From the NCBI GenBank assembly GCA_029689965.1, contig CP121450.1, positions 2,294,001 to 2,358,000 on the forward strand: a stretch of 64,000 bases of DNA. The letters are read 5' to 3'. Position 1 is the stretch's first letter. Each line of letters starts with the position of its first letter. Position numbers and translations under genes: made by a program. The notes under the pieces are model-generated. The model saw nothing but the letters and a program-made list of their open reading frames with translations. It did not search any database and was not told where the DNA came from. The DNA is from Curtobacterium flaccumfaciens. GTDB taxonomy: Bacteria > Actinomycetota > Actinomycetes > Actinomycetales > Microbacteriaceae. This document shows, one piece after another, positions 31,284 through 41,375 of this stretch.

Positions 31284-32018
31284 ATGAAGGCAGCGCCCGA
31301 GGACCAGGCCATCCTCCTCGACGTCCAGCGACTCGACAACGACGTCACCCGGATCGCGCACCGCATCACCGCGCTGCAGAAGGGCGACCGGCTCACCGAA
31401 CTGAGCACCACGGCCGCCGGACTGCGTGCCCAGCTCGCCGCCGCCACCGGCGAGGTCGAGGACGCCGAACGGGAACTCGCGCGCCTGGAGTCCGACACCG
31501 CCACCGCCCAGGCGCGGGTCGAGCGTGACACCACCATGCTGCAGAACGTGTCCAGTGCGAAGGACGCCGCCGGCCTGCAGAGCGAACTCGACTCCCTGCA
31601 GCGTCGCATCGGCGACCTCGAGACCGCCGAGCTCGAGGTCATGGAGAAGCTCGACGTGTTCCGCGCCCGGGTGGGCGACATCGAGGCACAGCTCGCGGAC
31701 GTCGAAGCCGCGCGTGCCGGGCTCGTGGCCGAGCGGGACGCGGAGATCGCCCGGCTCGAGTCCGACCGCGAGTCCGCCACGCAGAGCCGTGCCTCCGTCG
31801 CCGCGAAGGTCCCTGCAGACTTGCTCGCACTCTACGACCGGCAGCGGGCGCGCTACGGGTTCGGCGCCTCGCTGCTGCAGGGCGGCGTCTCGACGGCGTC
31901 CGGCGTGACGCTGACGAACTCCGACCTGCAGGCGATCCGGCGGGCCGCGCCCGACGATGTCGTGCTCGACCCGGACAGCGACGCGATCCTGGTGCGCACG
32001 TCGGAGTCCGGTCTGTAG
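31284..32018 (+). CDS. Coiled-coil protein of the C4 zinc-ribbon (zf-RING_7/CT398) family, lacking the cysteines
   Basis: Intact, 244 residues. A long antiparallel coiled coil covers about residues 10-185 (for example LLDVQRLDNDVTRIAHRITA and LQSELDSLQRRIGDLETAEL). In relatives the C-terminus is a four-Cys ribbon; here the matching region, GGVSTASGVTLTNSDLQAIR then VVLDPDSDAILVRTSE, keeps the surrounding pattern but has none of the four cysteines. It lies two bases after the Nif3-like gene. GAAGGAG precedes the ATG. Members have been linked to RNA metabolism and protein trafficking; the role here is unclear. Confidence 0.85.
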   Translation: MKAAPEDQAILLDVQRLDNDVTRIAHRITALQKGDRLTELSTTAAGLRAQLAAATGEVEDAERELARLESDTATAQARVERDTTMLQNVSSAKDAAGLQSELDSLQRRIGDLETAELEVMEKLDVFRARVGDIEAQLADVEAARAGLVAERDAEIARLESDRESATQSRASVAAKVPADLLALYDRQRARYGFGASLLQGGVSTASGVTLTNSDLQAIRRAAPDDVVLDPDSDAILVRTSESGL

Positions 32019-32093
32019 ACGCGACCGTCCGACGGACGGAAGGCACGGTGCGGGCCCGCACCGCGCCTCCCACCGTGCGAGGCTGCAGCGTCC

Positions 32094-32191
32094 CTCGCAC
32101 CGTGCGAGGTTTCGTGCTCGGTGCGAGGGCGTTGGCGTCGCACGAAGGGCGGAACCTCGCACGGTGCGACAGGAGCCTCGCACGGTGCGAG
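32094..32191. repeat. GTGCGAGG-family repeat cluster
   Basis: Two 15-base palindromes, CTCGCACCGTGCGAG (32094-32108) and CTCGCACGGTGCGAG (32177-32191), flank an imperfect hairpin whose arms start GTGCGAGGTTTC and end GGAACCTCGCAC. It lies between the converging coiled-coil gene and the RNase P RNA gene. Confidence 0.8.
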
Positions 32192-32223
32192 GTGCCGCGG
32201 GCGGGCGGGCGCCCCGCGTCTGG

Positions 32224-32594
32224 GGGCGAATGGGCCGGCCGTACGCCGGGTTCTGTCCCGCCGCTCGCGCGGCGGTGACGGCCATCTCTCTCGGACCGAC
32301 GTTGCCGTCGGCCTCCAGCGGTCTACCCGAGGACTCAGCGAGCAGCTTCGACGTCCTCTGTCTGACCTTGCTCCGGGCGAGGTTTACCGAGCGGATCCGG
32401 TCACCCGGACCCCTGGTGGTCTCTTACACCACCGTTTCACCCTTACCGACGTCGCCGCCGGCGGTCTGTTCTCTGTGGCACTGTCTCGCGGATTGCTCCG
32501 GGTGGGTGTTACCCACCGCCCTGCTCTGTGGAGCCCGGACGTTCCTCGGCGCTCCCGGGGAACGACGCGACCGTCTCACCGACCCATTCGCGCC
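32224..32594 (-). ncRNA. rnpB: RNase P RNA, class A
   Basis: About 371 nt on the minus strand. Conserved elements in order: P1 from pairing of the 5' end GCGCGAATGGGTCGG with the 3' end CCGGCCCATTCGCC; the CR-I box read as GAGGAACGTCCGGGCTCC; CACAGAGAACAGACCGCC; GGTAAGGGTGAAACGGTG; and near the 3' end GGACAGAACCCGGCGTACGG, the CCA-contact and universally conserved ACAGAA region. It matures tRNA 5' ends together with the RnpA protein. Ends are set from the P1 pairing and may be off by a few bases. Several spurious reading frames cross it. Confidence 0.93.
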
Positions 32595-32749
32595 ACCGAG
32601 TCTACCGGGCACCGTGCCCAGCCAGGCCCCGAGGCTCCGAACGATCGGCATCTCGGCGCGCCCGAGGGGCCTTCGTGGAACCTCGGCGAACCGTACAGGG
32701 CGAGTCGTGGGACCTCGGCTCCAGCCGTCCGGCGCGGCGCGGAACGCGA

Positions 32750-33502
32750 TCAGGACTGCGAACGTGCCGCGAGGGTCGCCGCGCCGATGATGCCCGCGTT
32801 GTTGCGCAGCGTCGCCGGGATGATGTCCGCCTGCAGATCGAGCAGCGGCAGGAACTCCTCGTACTGCTTCGACACGCCCCCGCCGACGACGAAGAAGCTC
32901 GGGGGAGAGCAGCGCCTCGAGCGTCGAGTAGTACTTCTGCAGCCGCTTCGCCCAGTGCTTCCACGACAGGTCGTCGCGCTCCTTGGCGGCGAACGACGCG
33001 CGCGACTCGGCGTCGTGCCCGTCGATCTCCAGGTGCCCGAGCTCCGAGTTGACGATGAGCACGCCGTCGTTGATGAGCGCCGTGCCGATCCCGGTGCCGA
33101 GCGTGGTGACGATCACCAACCCGTCCTTGCCCTTCGCCGCACCGAACTGCTGCTCCGCGAACCCGGCCGCGTCGGCGTCGTTGACGAAGTGGATGGAGCG
33201 GCCGAGCTCCTTCTCGAACAGCGCCTCGGCCTCGAAGCCGATCCACTTCTTCGACACGTTCGCCGCGGACATCGTCTTGCCGCCGCGGACGATCGCGGGG
33301 AAGCAGACCCCGACGGGGACCTCGGCCGCGGGGCGAGCTCCTCGAGGATCGACGCGGCGACGGCGGCGATGTCGTTGGGCTTGCCGCCCTCGGGCGTGGC
33401 CTTCTTGATCCGGTCGGTCGTGAGCTCGCCGGTGGAGACGTCGACGATCGCGCCCTTGATGCCCGTACCGCCGATGTCGACGCCGACTGCGAGGGAGGTC
33501 AT
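32750..33502 (-). CDS. ppgK: Polyphosphate glucokinase (ROK family)
   Basis: About 250 residues. LAVGVDIGGTGIKGAIVDV is the ATP/polyphosphate-binding PpgK motif, followed by KKWIGFEAEALFEKELGRSI and HFVNDADAAGFAEQQFG (catalytic Asp in NDADAAG), LVIVTTLGTGIGTALINDG (phosphate 2 motif) and NSELGHLEI. It phosphorylates glucose with polyphosphate or ATP. Reading breaks near 33333 (C run shortened) and near 32905 (one extra base, after LLSP and before SFFVVGGGVSK). The C-terminus is IIGAATLAARSQS. The map gene lies 29 bases upstream, transcribed in the same direction. Confidence 0.92.
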
Positions 33503-33530
33503 GTGTGTGCCTTTCAGGAGACGAGACGGG

Positions 33531-34392
33531 TCAGGAGACGGTGAGGAGCTCGGCGCCGCGCTCGGTGACGACGAGGGTGTGTTCGAACTGTGCGGTCCAG
33601 GACTTGTCACGCGTGGAGACGGTCCAGTCGTCGGCCCAGATGTCGGCCTCGATCCCGCCGAGCGTGAGCATCGGCTCGATGGTGAACACCATGCCGGGTT
33701 CGATGACGTCGTCGAAGCGCGGCGCGTCGTAGTGGGGGATAATCAGCCGGAGTGGAAGGCCCGCCCGACGCCGTGTCCGGTGTAGTCGCGGACGACGCCG
33801 TACCCGAAGCGCTTCGCGTACGCCTCGATCGCGCGGCCGATGACGTTCACCTGGCGGCCGGGGCGACCGCGCGGATGCCGCGCCGGAGTGCTTCTTCCGT
33901 GCGGGTCACGAGGTCCTGGACCTCCTGCCTGCCCTCGCCGACGATGAACGTGCGGTTCGTGTCGCCGTGCATCCCGTCCTTGTAGGCGGTGATGTCGATG
34001 TTGACGAGGTCGCCATCCTGCAGGACTGTGTCGTCCGGGATCCCGTGGCAGATGACCTCGTTGAGGCTGGAGCAGAGGGACTTCGGGTAGCCGCGGTAGC
34101 CGAGCGTCGAGGGGTAGGCGCCGTGCGCGACGATGAACTCGTGGCCGATCCGGTCGAGCTCGTCCGTGGTGACGCCCGGGCGGATCGCCTCGCCCACGGC
34201 GTCGATCGCCTGCGAGGCGATGCGTCCGGCGGTCCGGATCCGCTCGACCTCGTCCGGCGTGTACGTGTCGCCGAGGCCGTGCTCGTGGGGTTCGGCCCTG
34301 CCGACGTACTCGGGACGCTCGATGTCCTTCGGGACGGGCCGCTGCGGGGAGACGCGGCCGGCGGTCAGGTGTCCGTGTTGGTCCCGGGGCAT
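33531..34392 (-). CDS. map: Methionine aminopeptidase, type I
   Basis: About 288 residues, with an N-terminal extension of about 40 residues as in actinobacterial [23 protein letters not shown] starts the fold; metal ligands appear in [20 protein letters not shown] (Asp, Asp), [12 protein letters not shown] (His), and later EPMLTLGG and [12 protein letters not shown] (Glu, Glu). It removes the initiator Met in the cytoplasm. The ATG is preceded on its strand by TAGAGT and seven bases, a leaderless layout. Reading breaks near 33855 and 33742 (each one C lost). Confidence 0.93.
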
Positions 34393-34468
34393 GCCGACCA
34401 CTCTAGCCAGGTGCGCGGCCTCGCGACGCGCCCCCGAGTCTCGCCGTGGGCATGCCGAGTCTCAGTGT

Positions 34469-34510
34469 GGGCGACGGTTCTCGCGGCTGGGACCGCGAGA
34501 ACCGTCGCCC
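34469..34510. repeat. Perfect inverted repeat (CGAGTCTC family)
   Basis: GGGCGACGGTTCTCGCGG (34469-34486), a six-base loop, and the exact reverse complement (34493-34510). It is flanked by three CGAGTCTC copies between 34436 and 34524. Unlike the other copies it lies between divergent genes, so it cannot simply be a terminator; it may insulate the two promoters. Confidence 0.8.
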
Positions 34511-34577
34511 AGGCCGAGTCTCGCCGCCGCCGCCCCGCAGCCGACCCGACGACCTGCGGCTTGGGTACGGTGGCGGC

Positions 34578-34757
34578 ATGAGCGACGAACGCATCGAGTC
34601 CCAGTGGTGGTTCGACGAGAAGACGCACGAGGTGGAGCAGGGCCCGCAGTCGCCGCAGCGCGACCGCATCGGCCCGTTCGGCACTCGCGAGGAAGCGCAA
34701 CACGCCCTGGACCGCATCAAGGCGAACAACGAGCGCTGGGACGGCGAGGACCAATAG
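34578..34757 (+). CDS. Small conserved hypothetical protein (SPOR-like)
   Basis: 59 residues, very polar: ERIESQWWFDEKTHEVEQGP then GPFGTREEAQHALDRIKANN. The second half resembles the strand-helix of SPOR-like small proteins ('GPF.T...A..AL'). The ATG sits six bases after TACGGT (34566-34571), so the gene is probably leaderless. It lies 47 bases before the glutamine synthetase gene in the same direction. Function unknown. Confidence 0.75.
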   Translation: MSDERIESQWWFDEKTHEVEQGPQSPQRDRIGPFGTREEAQHALDRIKANNERWDGEDQ

Positions 34758-34804
34758 GCTGTGCGGACGGCCCCGCCGGCCGGAAGCGCACGGAAAGGGC
34801 GTGC

Positions 34805-36138
34805 ATGGACAAGCAGACGGACTTCGTGCTCCGCACCATCGAGGAGCGCGGCATCAAGTTCATCCGACTCTGGTTCACGGACGTCATCGGGACCCTGAAG
34901 TCGGTGGCGATCGCCCCGGCCGAGGTCGAGGGCGCCTTCGCCGAGGGCATCGGGTTCGACGGCTCCGCGATCGAGGGCCTGACGCGGAGCTACGAGGCCG
35001 ACGTCCTGGCGCACCCGGACCCGTCGACGTTCCAGATCCTGCCGTGGCGCGGGGAGATCGACCCGACGGCACGGATGTTCTGCGACATCACGACCCGGAC
35101 GGGCAGCCCGCCGTGGCGGATCCCAGGAACGTGCTGAAGCGCACGCTGGCGAAGGCGAGCGAGCGCGGGTTCACGTTCTACACGCACCCCGAGATCGAGT
35201 TCTACCTGCTCAAGAGCCGGGAGTGGAAGGACGGCGGCCCGCAGCCCGTCGACCAGGCCGGCTACTTCGACAACGTTCCCGGTGGCAGCGCGCACGACTT
35301 CCGCCGCCGCTCGGTCCGGATGCTCGAGGACCTCGGCATCTCGGTGGAGTTCTCCACCACGAGGCTGGCCCGGGCAGAACGAGATCGACCTCCGCTACGC
35401 CGACGCGCTGACGATGGCGGACAACATCATGACGTTCCGCACCGTCGTGAAAGAAGTGGCGATCGAGCAGGGCGTCTACGCGACCTTCATGCCGAAGCCG
35501 CTCTCCGGGCAGCCGGGCTCGGGCATGCACACGCACGTCTCGCTCTTCGAGGGCGACCAGAACGCCTTCTACGAGGCCGGGGGCGAGTACCAGCTCTCCG
35601 AGACCGCGAAGCACTTCATCGCGGGCGTCCTGAAGCACGCGCCGGAGATCACGGCGGTGACGAACCAGTTCGTGAACTCGTACAAGCGCCTCTGGGGTGG
35701 TGACGAGGCGCCGTCCTTCGTGACCTGGGGCCACAACAACCGCTCCGCGCTCGTGCGCGTGCCGCTGTACAAGCCGAACAAGGGGCAGTCGTCGCGGATC
35801 GAGTACCGCGGCATCGACTCGGCGGCGAACCCGTACCTCGCGTACTCGCTCCTGCTGGCCGCCGGGCTCAAGGGCATCGAGGAGGGCTACGTGCTCCGCC
35901 CGAGGCCGAGGACAACGTCTGGAGCCTCACGGACTCCGAACGCAAGGCCCTCGGCTACAGCCAGCTCCCGGCGAGCCTCGACCACGCCCTGAGCCTGATG
36001 GAGGACTCGGAGCTCGTGGCGGAGACGCTCGGCGAACAGGTCTTCAACTTCGTGCTGCTCAACAAGCGGCAGGAGTGGAAGCGGTACCGCGACCAGGTCA
36101 CCCCGTTCGAGCTCGACACGAACCTCGGCGCCCTCTGA
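34805..36138 (+). CDS. glnA: Glutamine synthetase (GlnA2-like)
   Basis: About 445 residues, type I. Landmarks: GIGFDGSAIEGLTRSYEADV, THPEIEFYLLKSREW (metal Glu), SHHEAGPGQNEIDLRY, FMPKPLSGQPGSGMHTHVSL (ATP-binding KP.......N/GSGMH), NSYKRLW and NNRSALVRVPLY. It makes glutamine from glutamate and ammonia with ATP. GGAAAGG lies before the ATG. Reading breaks near 35105, twice near 35360-35380, and near 35903. It is followed by glnE; the order glnA-glnE-(other)-glnA is typical of actinobacteria. Shorter than the GlnA at 44882. Confidence 0.92.
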
Positions 36139-36160
36139 CGGTCCCGGGAGCGCGCACCAG

Positions 36161-39100
36161 ATGACCGGTCGGACGACGACGTCGCGTTCCGAGCTCGCCC
36201 GCCTGGGCTTCGCAGAAGCTGTCGGAGAGCCTCCGGCGGATCGCCGACCTGGAGGCCCGGTTCGGCCCCGACCTGCAGGTGCCGGTCAGCGAGTCCCGGC
36301 CCTGTGGGAGTCCACGGCCGATCCGGACGGCGCACTCCGACTGCTCGAGCGGCTGCTCGAGCGCGCGCCGGACGAACTGCGTCCGGTGCTCGCCGACGCC
36401 GCGGCCACCGAGCGCCTCGTGCGGTTGCTCGGCGCGTCCGTCGGACTCGGTGAGTTCCTGCACCGTCGGCCCGCCGAGATCGCACTGCTGCTCGACCCCG
36501 TCACCGAACCGTGGTCTCAGGACCGGTACACGGCGTCGCTGCGCGCCGCGATCGACGGTGCGACGGGCGAGGCCGCCCGGCTCCGGCTGCGCGTGCGCTA
36601 CCGCCGGCACCTCGCGCAGATCGCCCTGTTCGACGTGCTCAACGTCTCGCCGACCGATGCGTTCCCCGCCGTCGCGGCGGGCCTCGCCGACCTCGCGGGG
36701 GCGGCGCTCGAGGCCGCGGTCGACGTCGCCCGGCGCGAGGTCCCGTTCCCGGCCGCCGACGTCGCCGCGACGCCGCTCGCCGTGATCGCGATGGGCAAGG
36801 CCGGCGCTCGCGAGCTCAACTACGTCAGCGACGTCGACGTGATCTTCGTCACGGAGCCGACCGACACCGCGCCGACCGACACCGCGCCGACCGACACCGC
36901 GCCGACCGACACCGCGCCGACCGACACCGCGCCGACCGACACCGCGCCCACCGACACCGCGCCCACCGACACCGGGCCCACCCACACCGAGCCGACGCGC
37001 GAGGCGGACGCCGGTGCCCCGTCCGGCGTCGGCACCGACCGGGCCGTGCTCATCGCGACCCGTCTGGCGATCGCGGCGACGCACGTCATCACCGACCTCG
37101 CGGCCGAGCCGGCGCTGTGGGAGGTCGACGCGAACCTCCGTCCGGAGGGCAAGGACGGTGCGCTCGTCCGGACGCTCGACTCGCACGTGGCGTACTACGA
37201 GCGCTGGGCGAAGGAGTGGGAGTTCCAGGCGCTGCTCAAGGCGCGGCCGATCGCGGGCTCCGCAGGGCTCGGCCAGCGCTACGCGGAAGCCGTGGCACCC
37301 TTCGTGTGGAACTCGGCGAAGCGGCCCGGGTTCGTCGAGTCCGTGCAGCGGATGCGCGAGCGGGTGACCGAGCACATCCCGGACGCCGAGGTGGACCGGC
37401 AGCTCAAGCTTCGGGCCGGGCGGGCTGCGCGACGTCGAGTTCACGGTGCAGCTCCTGCAGCTCGTGCACGGACGCGACGACGAGAGCGTCCGGGTGCGCT
37501 CGACGCTCGAGGCGATGGACGCGCTCACCGCGGCGGGCTACGTCGGTCGTCCGGAGGCGGCGCGCTTCGGCCCGGACTACGCCCTGCTCCGCGTGCTCGA
37601 ACACCGCATCCAGCTGCGGCGGCTGCAGCGGACGCACCTCATGCCGGCCGACGAAGAGGAACTCCGCGTCCTTGCCAGGTCGAGCGGCCTCGCGCGGTCG
37701 GCGTCGGCGCTGGAGACACGCTGGCGCGGCGTGAAGCTCGAGGTCCGCGGACTCCACGAGCGCCTGTTCTACCGGCCACTGCTGTCGGCGGTCGCCGCCA
37801 GCGACGGCGAGATCGTCCTGACGAGCGACCAGGCGGTCGACCGTCTCGGTGCGATCGGCTTCGCGGACCCATCGGGTGCCCTCGGACACATCCGGGCCCT
37901 GACGCAGGGCACGAGTCGGCGGGCGGCCATCCAGCGGAACCTGTTGCCGGTGCTCCTGCGCTGGATGGCGGAGGGGCCCGCGCCCGATCGTGCGCTCCTG
38001 GCCTTCCGTCGGCTGAGTGACACGCTGGGGGAGTCCAGCTGGTTCCTCCGGATGCTGCGCGACTCGTCGGGGCGGCGCACTCGCTCACGACGGTGCTGTC
38101 CGAGTCGGCGTTCCTGTCGGGGCTGCTCGAGCGGTTCCCGGAGGCCGTCGCCTGGCTCGACGAGCCGGACACGTTGCTGCGTCCGCGGTCGATCGAGTCG
38201 CTCCTCGCCGAGGTCACCGCGACGACCGCTCGGCACGGCGACGACGTGGACGGCGCCGCGGCGCTGGTCCGGTCCGCTCGGCGCCGTGAGACCCTGCGGC
38301 TCGGCATGGCCGCGGTGCTGGGGCAGCTCGACGTGGACGCGCTCGGCCCGGCGCTGAGCGACGTCACCGAGTCCACGCTCGCCGGTGCGCTCACGCTCGC
38401 ACGGCGGGACGCTCCGGCCGGCCTGGAGTTCGGCGTCATCGCGATGGGGCGGTACGGCGGCCGTGAGCTCGGCTTCGGGTCCGACGCCGACGTCCTCTAC
38501 GTGCACCGCGCCCCTGACGATCTCGACCCGGAGCGGGCCTCGCGCGCGGCGCAGTCCATCGTGCGCGAAGCTCGCGCGGCTCACCGAGGACGCCATCCAC
38601 CCGTTCGAGCTCGACACGGACCTGCGTCCGGAGGGCAAGAACGGGCCGGTGGTGCGCACGCTCGACTCCTACGGTGCGTACTACGCCCGCTGGTCGTTGA
38701 CCTGGGAGGCGCAGGCCCTGCTCCGTGCCCGCGGGGCCGTGGGCGACGAGCAGCTCCTCCGTGACTTCGAGCACCTCGCCGACCGCACGCGCTACCCGGC
38801 GCAGATCGACGACCAGCAGGTCCGCGAGGTCCGACGCCTCAAGGCCCGTGTCGAGTCCGAACGGCTCCCGCGCGGTGCTGACCCGGCACGCCACCTCAAG
38901 CTCGGCCGCGGCTCCCTGAGTGACGTCGAGTGGTTCGTCCAGCTCCTGCAGCTCCAGCACGCCCTCACGGTGCCCGGGCTGCGCACGACCTCCACGCTCG
39001 CCGCGCTCGACGCCGCTCAGCAGGCGGGGCTCGTCGCCGCGGAGGACGCGGAACGCCTGGGAGCGGCGTGGCGGTTCGCGTCGAGGACCCGCAGCGCCCT

Positions 39101-39276
39101 CGTGCTCTGGTCGGGCAGGACCTCCGACGTGCTGCCCGTCGACCGGGTGCAGCCTCGAGGGCGTCGCGCGGCTCATGGAGTACCCGCCGGGGTCGGCGTC
39201 GCGGCTCGAGGACGACTACCTCGGCGTCACCCGCCGCGCCCGCCAGGTGTTCGAGCGCGAGTTCTACGGCGCCTGA
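36161..39276 (+). CDS. glnE: Glutamine synthetase adenylyltransferase/deadenylylase
   Basis: About 1038 residues, the usual two-domain layout. The N-terminal nucleotidyltransferase reads MGKAGARELNYVSDVDVIFV (Asp-x-Asp) and EVDANLRPEGKDGALVRTLD; the second one reads AMGRYGGRELGFGSDADVLY and FELDTDLRPEGKNGPVVRTL. It adds or removes AMP on glutamine synthetase according to nitrogen state. A tandem PTDTA repeat interrupts the first domain right after the DVD motif. Reading breaks at 36215-36220 and 38567-38573 (GAGCT read as GAAGCT), 37407-37412 (AAGCTC read as AAGCTTC), near 36295, 38075 and 39152. GGGAG precedes the ATG. Confidence 0.93.
36857..36991. repeat. 15-bp minisatellite inside glnE (PTDTA pentapeptide, nine units)
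   Basis: Nine in-frame 15-base units: six identical CCGACCGACACCGCG, then CCC-starting variants. They encode seven PTDTA, one PTDTG and one PTHTE. The array sits between the DVD motif and the next conserved helix of the first nucleotidyltransferase domain, in a loop. Confidence 0.95.
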
Positions 39277-39778
39277 CGACCCGGGCGACACGCCGGGACG
39301 GCACGTTTCGACCCAAGGTGACATGCCCTCGGAAGTGAATTCGGCGTAACACAGCACGTCCCCGATCCGGTCCGCTGTGTACCCCGGCGATGTCGAGTGC
39401 TCCGGTCGTTACCGAGCCGTGATCTTCGCGGTCCGGCGGTGACCGTCGCGCGGAGCCGTCGAGCAGCACTCGTCGCGGTGACCATGTTCTGACCGGGGGT
39501 TCTCTGCTGTGTCGAGCCGCGCCTCCCGATCGGATCCCTGCTTCGGTGGGGGAGGTCACCGGGCGGAGCCGGGCCACCGGATGGCTGTCGGTAGCAGTGA
39601 GGACAAGGAGGGGGTGACCAGAGGAGGACCACGGTGTACCCCGTAACGTCCCCGTAACGCCCCCGGACGGGGGCCGCGTTGCGAGCGATCGACGGTTCTG
39701 CATCAATGGGGTCGCCCGAACCGACCCTGATTCCCCGATGAAGCGGAATCTCCACCTCGAACGTTGAAGCAGGGATCG
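39277..39778 (+). other. Long intergenic region upstream of exopolysaccharide operon
   Basis: About 500 bases without a credible gene, noticeably less GC-rich than its surroundings in places. It most likely contains the promoter and leader of the glycosyltransferase operon. The only regular element I find is a set of 11-base direct repeats at 39639-39671. No convincing terminator hairpin follows glnE. Confidence 0.5.
39639..39671 (+). promoter_or_regulatory. Three 11-bp direct repeats, candidate response-regulator site
   Basis: CCCCGTAACGT, CCCCGTAACGC and CCCCGGACGGG follow each other without a gap. An 11-base period is one helical turn and is typical of OmpR/PhoB-family sites. It lies about 110 bases before the glycosyltransferase start. 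The repeat is seen; binding is inferred. Confidence 0.45.
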
Positions 39779-41375
39779 ATGTTCACCTTCATTCTGCAGA
39801 TCAGGCAGATGGTCGACGGGCACCCCGAGTTCTACCTGTTCGCCGTGTACTCCGCGGTGATCTGGTTGCTCTGGCTGCTCAAGGTCGTCCTCTCCGCCCG
39901 CTACCGCCCCTACACCGGCACCTACACCGGCACCACGAGCGTCGTCGTCCCCGTGGTGGACGAACCGATCGACCTCTTCCGCGACGTGATCGGCCGCATG
40001 GTCGAGCAGGGACCCGGCGAGATCATCGTCGTCATCAACGGCGCGAAGAACGAAGCGCTCGAGATGGTCTGCGACGAGTTCGCCCCGCTCGTCCGCTGGA
40101 CCCACACGCCCATCCCGGGCAAGCGCAACGCCGTCAAGGTCGGCACCGAGCTGTCCAACGGGGACATCACCGTGCTCGTCGACTCGGACACGGTGTGGAC
40201 CCCGGCACTCTCTCCGAACTGCTCAAGCCGTTCGCGGACGAGTCCGTCGGTGGCGTGACGACGCGCCAGCGCATCCTCGAGCCCACCCGCAGCTGGATCA
40301 CCCGGTGGGCGGACTGGCTCGAGAACTCCCGCGCGCTCTACTCGATGCCCGCGCAGAGCGTCCTGGGCCAGATCGGTTGCCTGCCCGGCCGGACGATCGC
40401 GTTCCGCCGGAACATCCTCGTGCGGGTCATGGACCGCTTCATGCACGAGAAGTTCATGGGTGTGTTCCTCGAGGTCTCCGACGACCGGACGCTGACGAAC
40501 CTCACGCTCAAGGAGGGGTACCGGACCGTCTACCAGTACACGTCGCTGGTCTACACGGACGCCCCGCTCCAGGTGAAGAAGCTCTTCAAGCAGCAGCTCC
40601 GCTGGGCCCGCGGCTCGCAGTACAACACCCTCCGGATGCTCCGTGGATGCTCGGCCACGCGCCGATCCTGGCGGCCTTCTTCCTGACGGACATCATCCTG
40701 CCGTTCATGCTCTTCGGCGTCATCGCGGGCTGGGTCTACCGCGCCTTCACCGGGCAGGGTGAGAACCTGTACCAGGGGATCCTGCAGCAGTACGGCTTCT
40801 CGACGGGCTTCGTCTACGTGGCCGCCCTGATGGTCCTGTCGTCGGTGCTCAGCATGGCGATCCGGCAGATGCGGCACCTCGCCGAGAAGCCGAGCGACTT
40901 CTTCCGCCTGCCGATGTTCATCATCGTGTCGACGTTCTTCCTCATGCCGATCCGCCTCATCGGATTCTTCCGTCTGGCACACGCGTCCGGCTGGGGGACC
41001 CGCGCCGGGCGTACGCCGGGGACCGATGGAGGAGGACCCGGCTCACCCGTCGGCACTCGACACGCAGACCCCGGTGAGCCCGATCGACGCAGCGCAGGTC
41101 GACGGGATCGATCGTGCCCGAGCCGTCGTCGCCACCGATCCGGCGTTCACGGCTGATCAGGAGGCCGCCGACCGCGCGTTCGACGACCTCTTCGGTCCCG
41201 ACGCCACCACCAACTCCACCGCGACGGTGCTCGCGACCCGTCGCTCGGCCGCCACCGCGGCGCAGTCGACCCGGGCGACCACACCCGCCCCGTCCGTCGG
41301 TACAACCCGTACGCCGCGATCCCGTACTGCATCGGTTTCGCGATCTTCGCCCTGGAGGCCTTCCTCATTGTCTGA
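39779..41375 (+). CDS. Membrane-embedded processive glycosyltransferase, family 2
   Basis: About 530 residues after repair. An N-terminal helix (FYLFAVYSAVIWLLWLLKVV) precedes a GT2 domain: TSVVVPVVDEPIDLFRDVIG, NGDITVLVDSDTVW (DxD), FLEVSDDRTLTN (catalytic Asp) and KQQLRWARGSQYN (Q-x-x-RW), the set seen in hyaluronan, chitin and cellulose synthases. Several C-terminal helices follow, including FRLPMFIIVSTFFLMPIRL. A polar stretch and a last helix, PYAAIPYCIGFAIFALEAF, lead to the stop; that end depends on inferred breaks near 41010 and 41300. Other breaks are near 40205 and 40644. It would extrude a polymer through its own pore. Confidence 0.82.

Noticed and set aside
32222..32600. Several long open frames across the RNase P RNA region
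   Set aside because: They have no family features, and the region folds as class A RNase P RNA with its conserved boxes.
39500..39640. c-di-AMP (ydaO-type) riboswitch before the glycosyltransferase
   Set aside because: A short GCGGAGCCGGG-like stretch is suggestive, but I cannot find the rest of the conserved core or a consistent fold.
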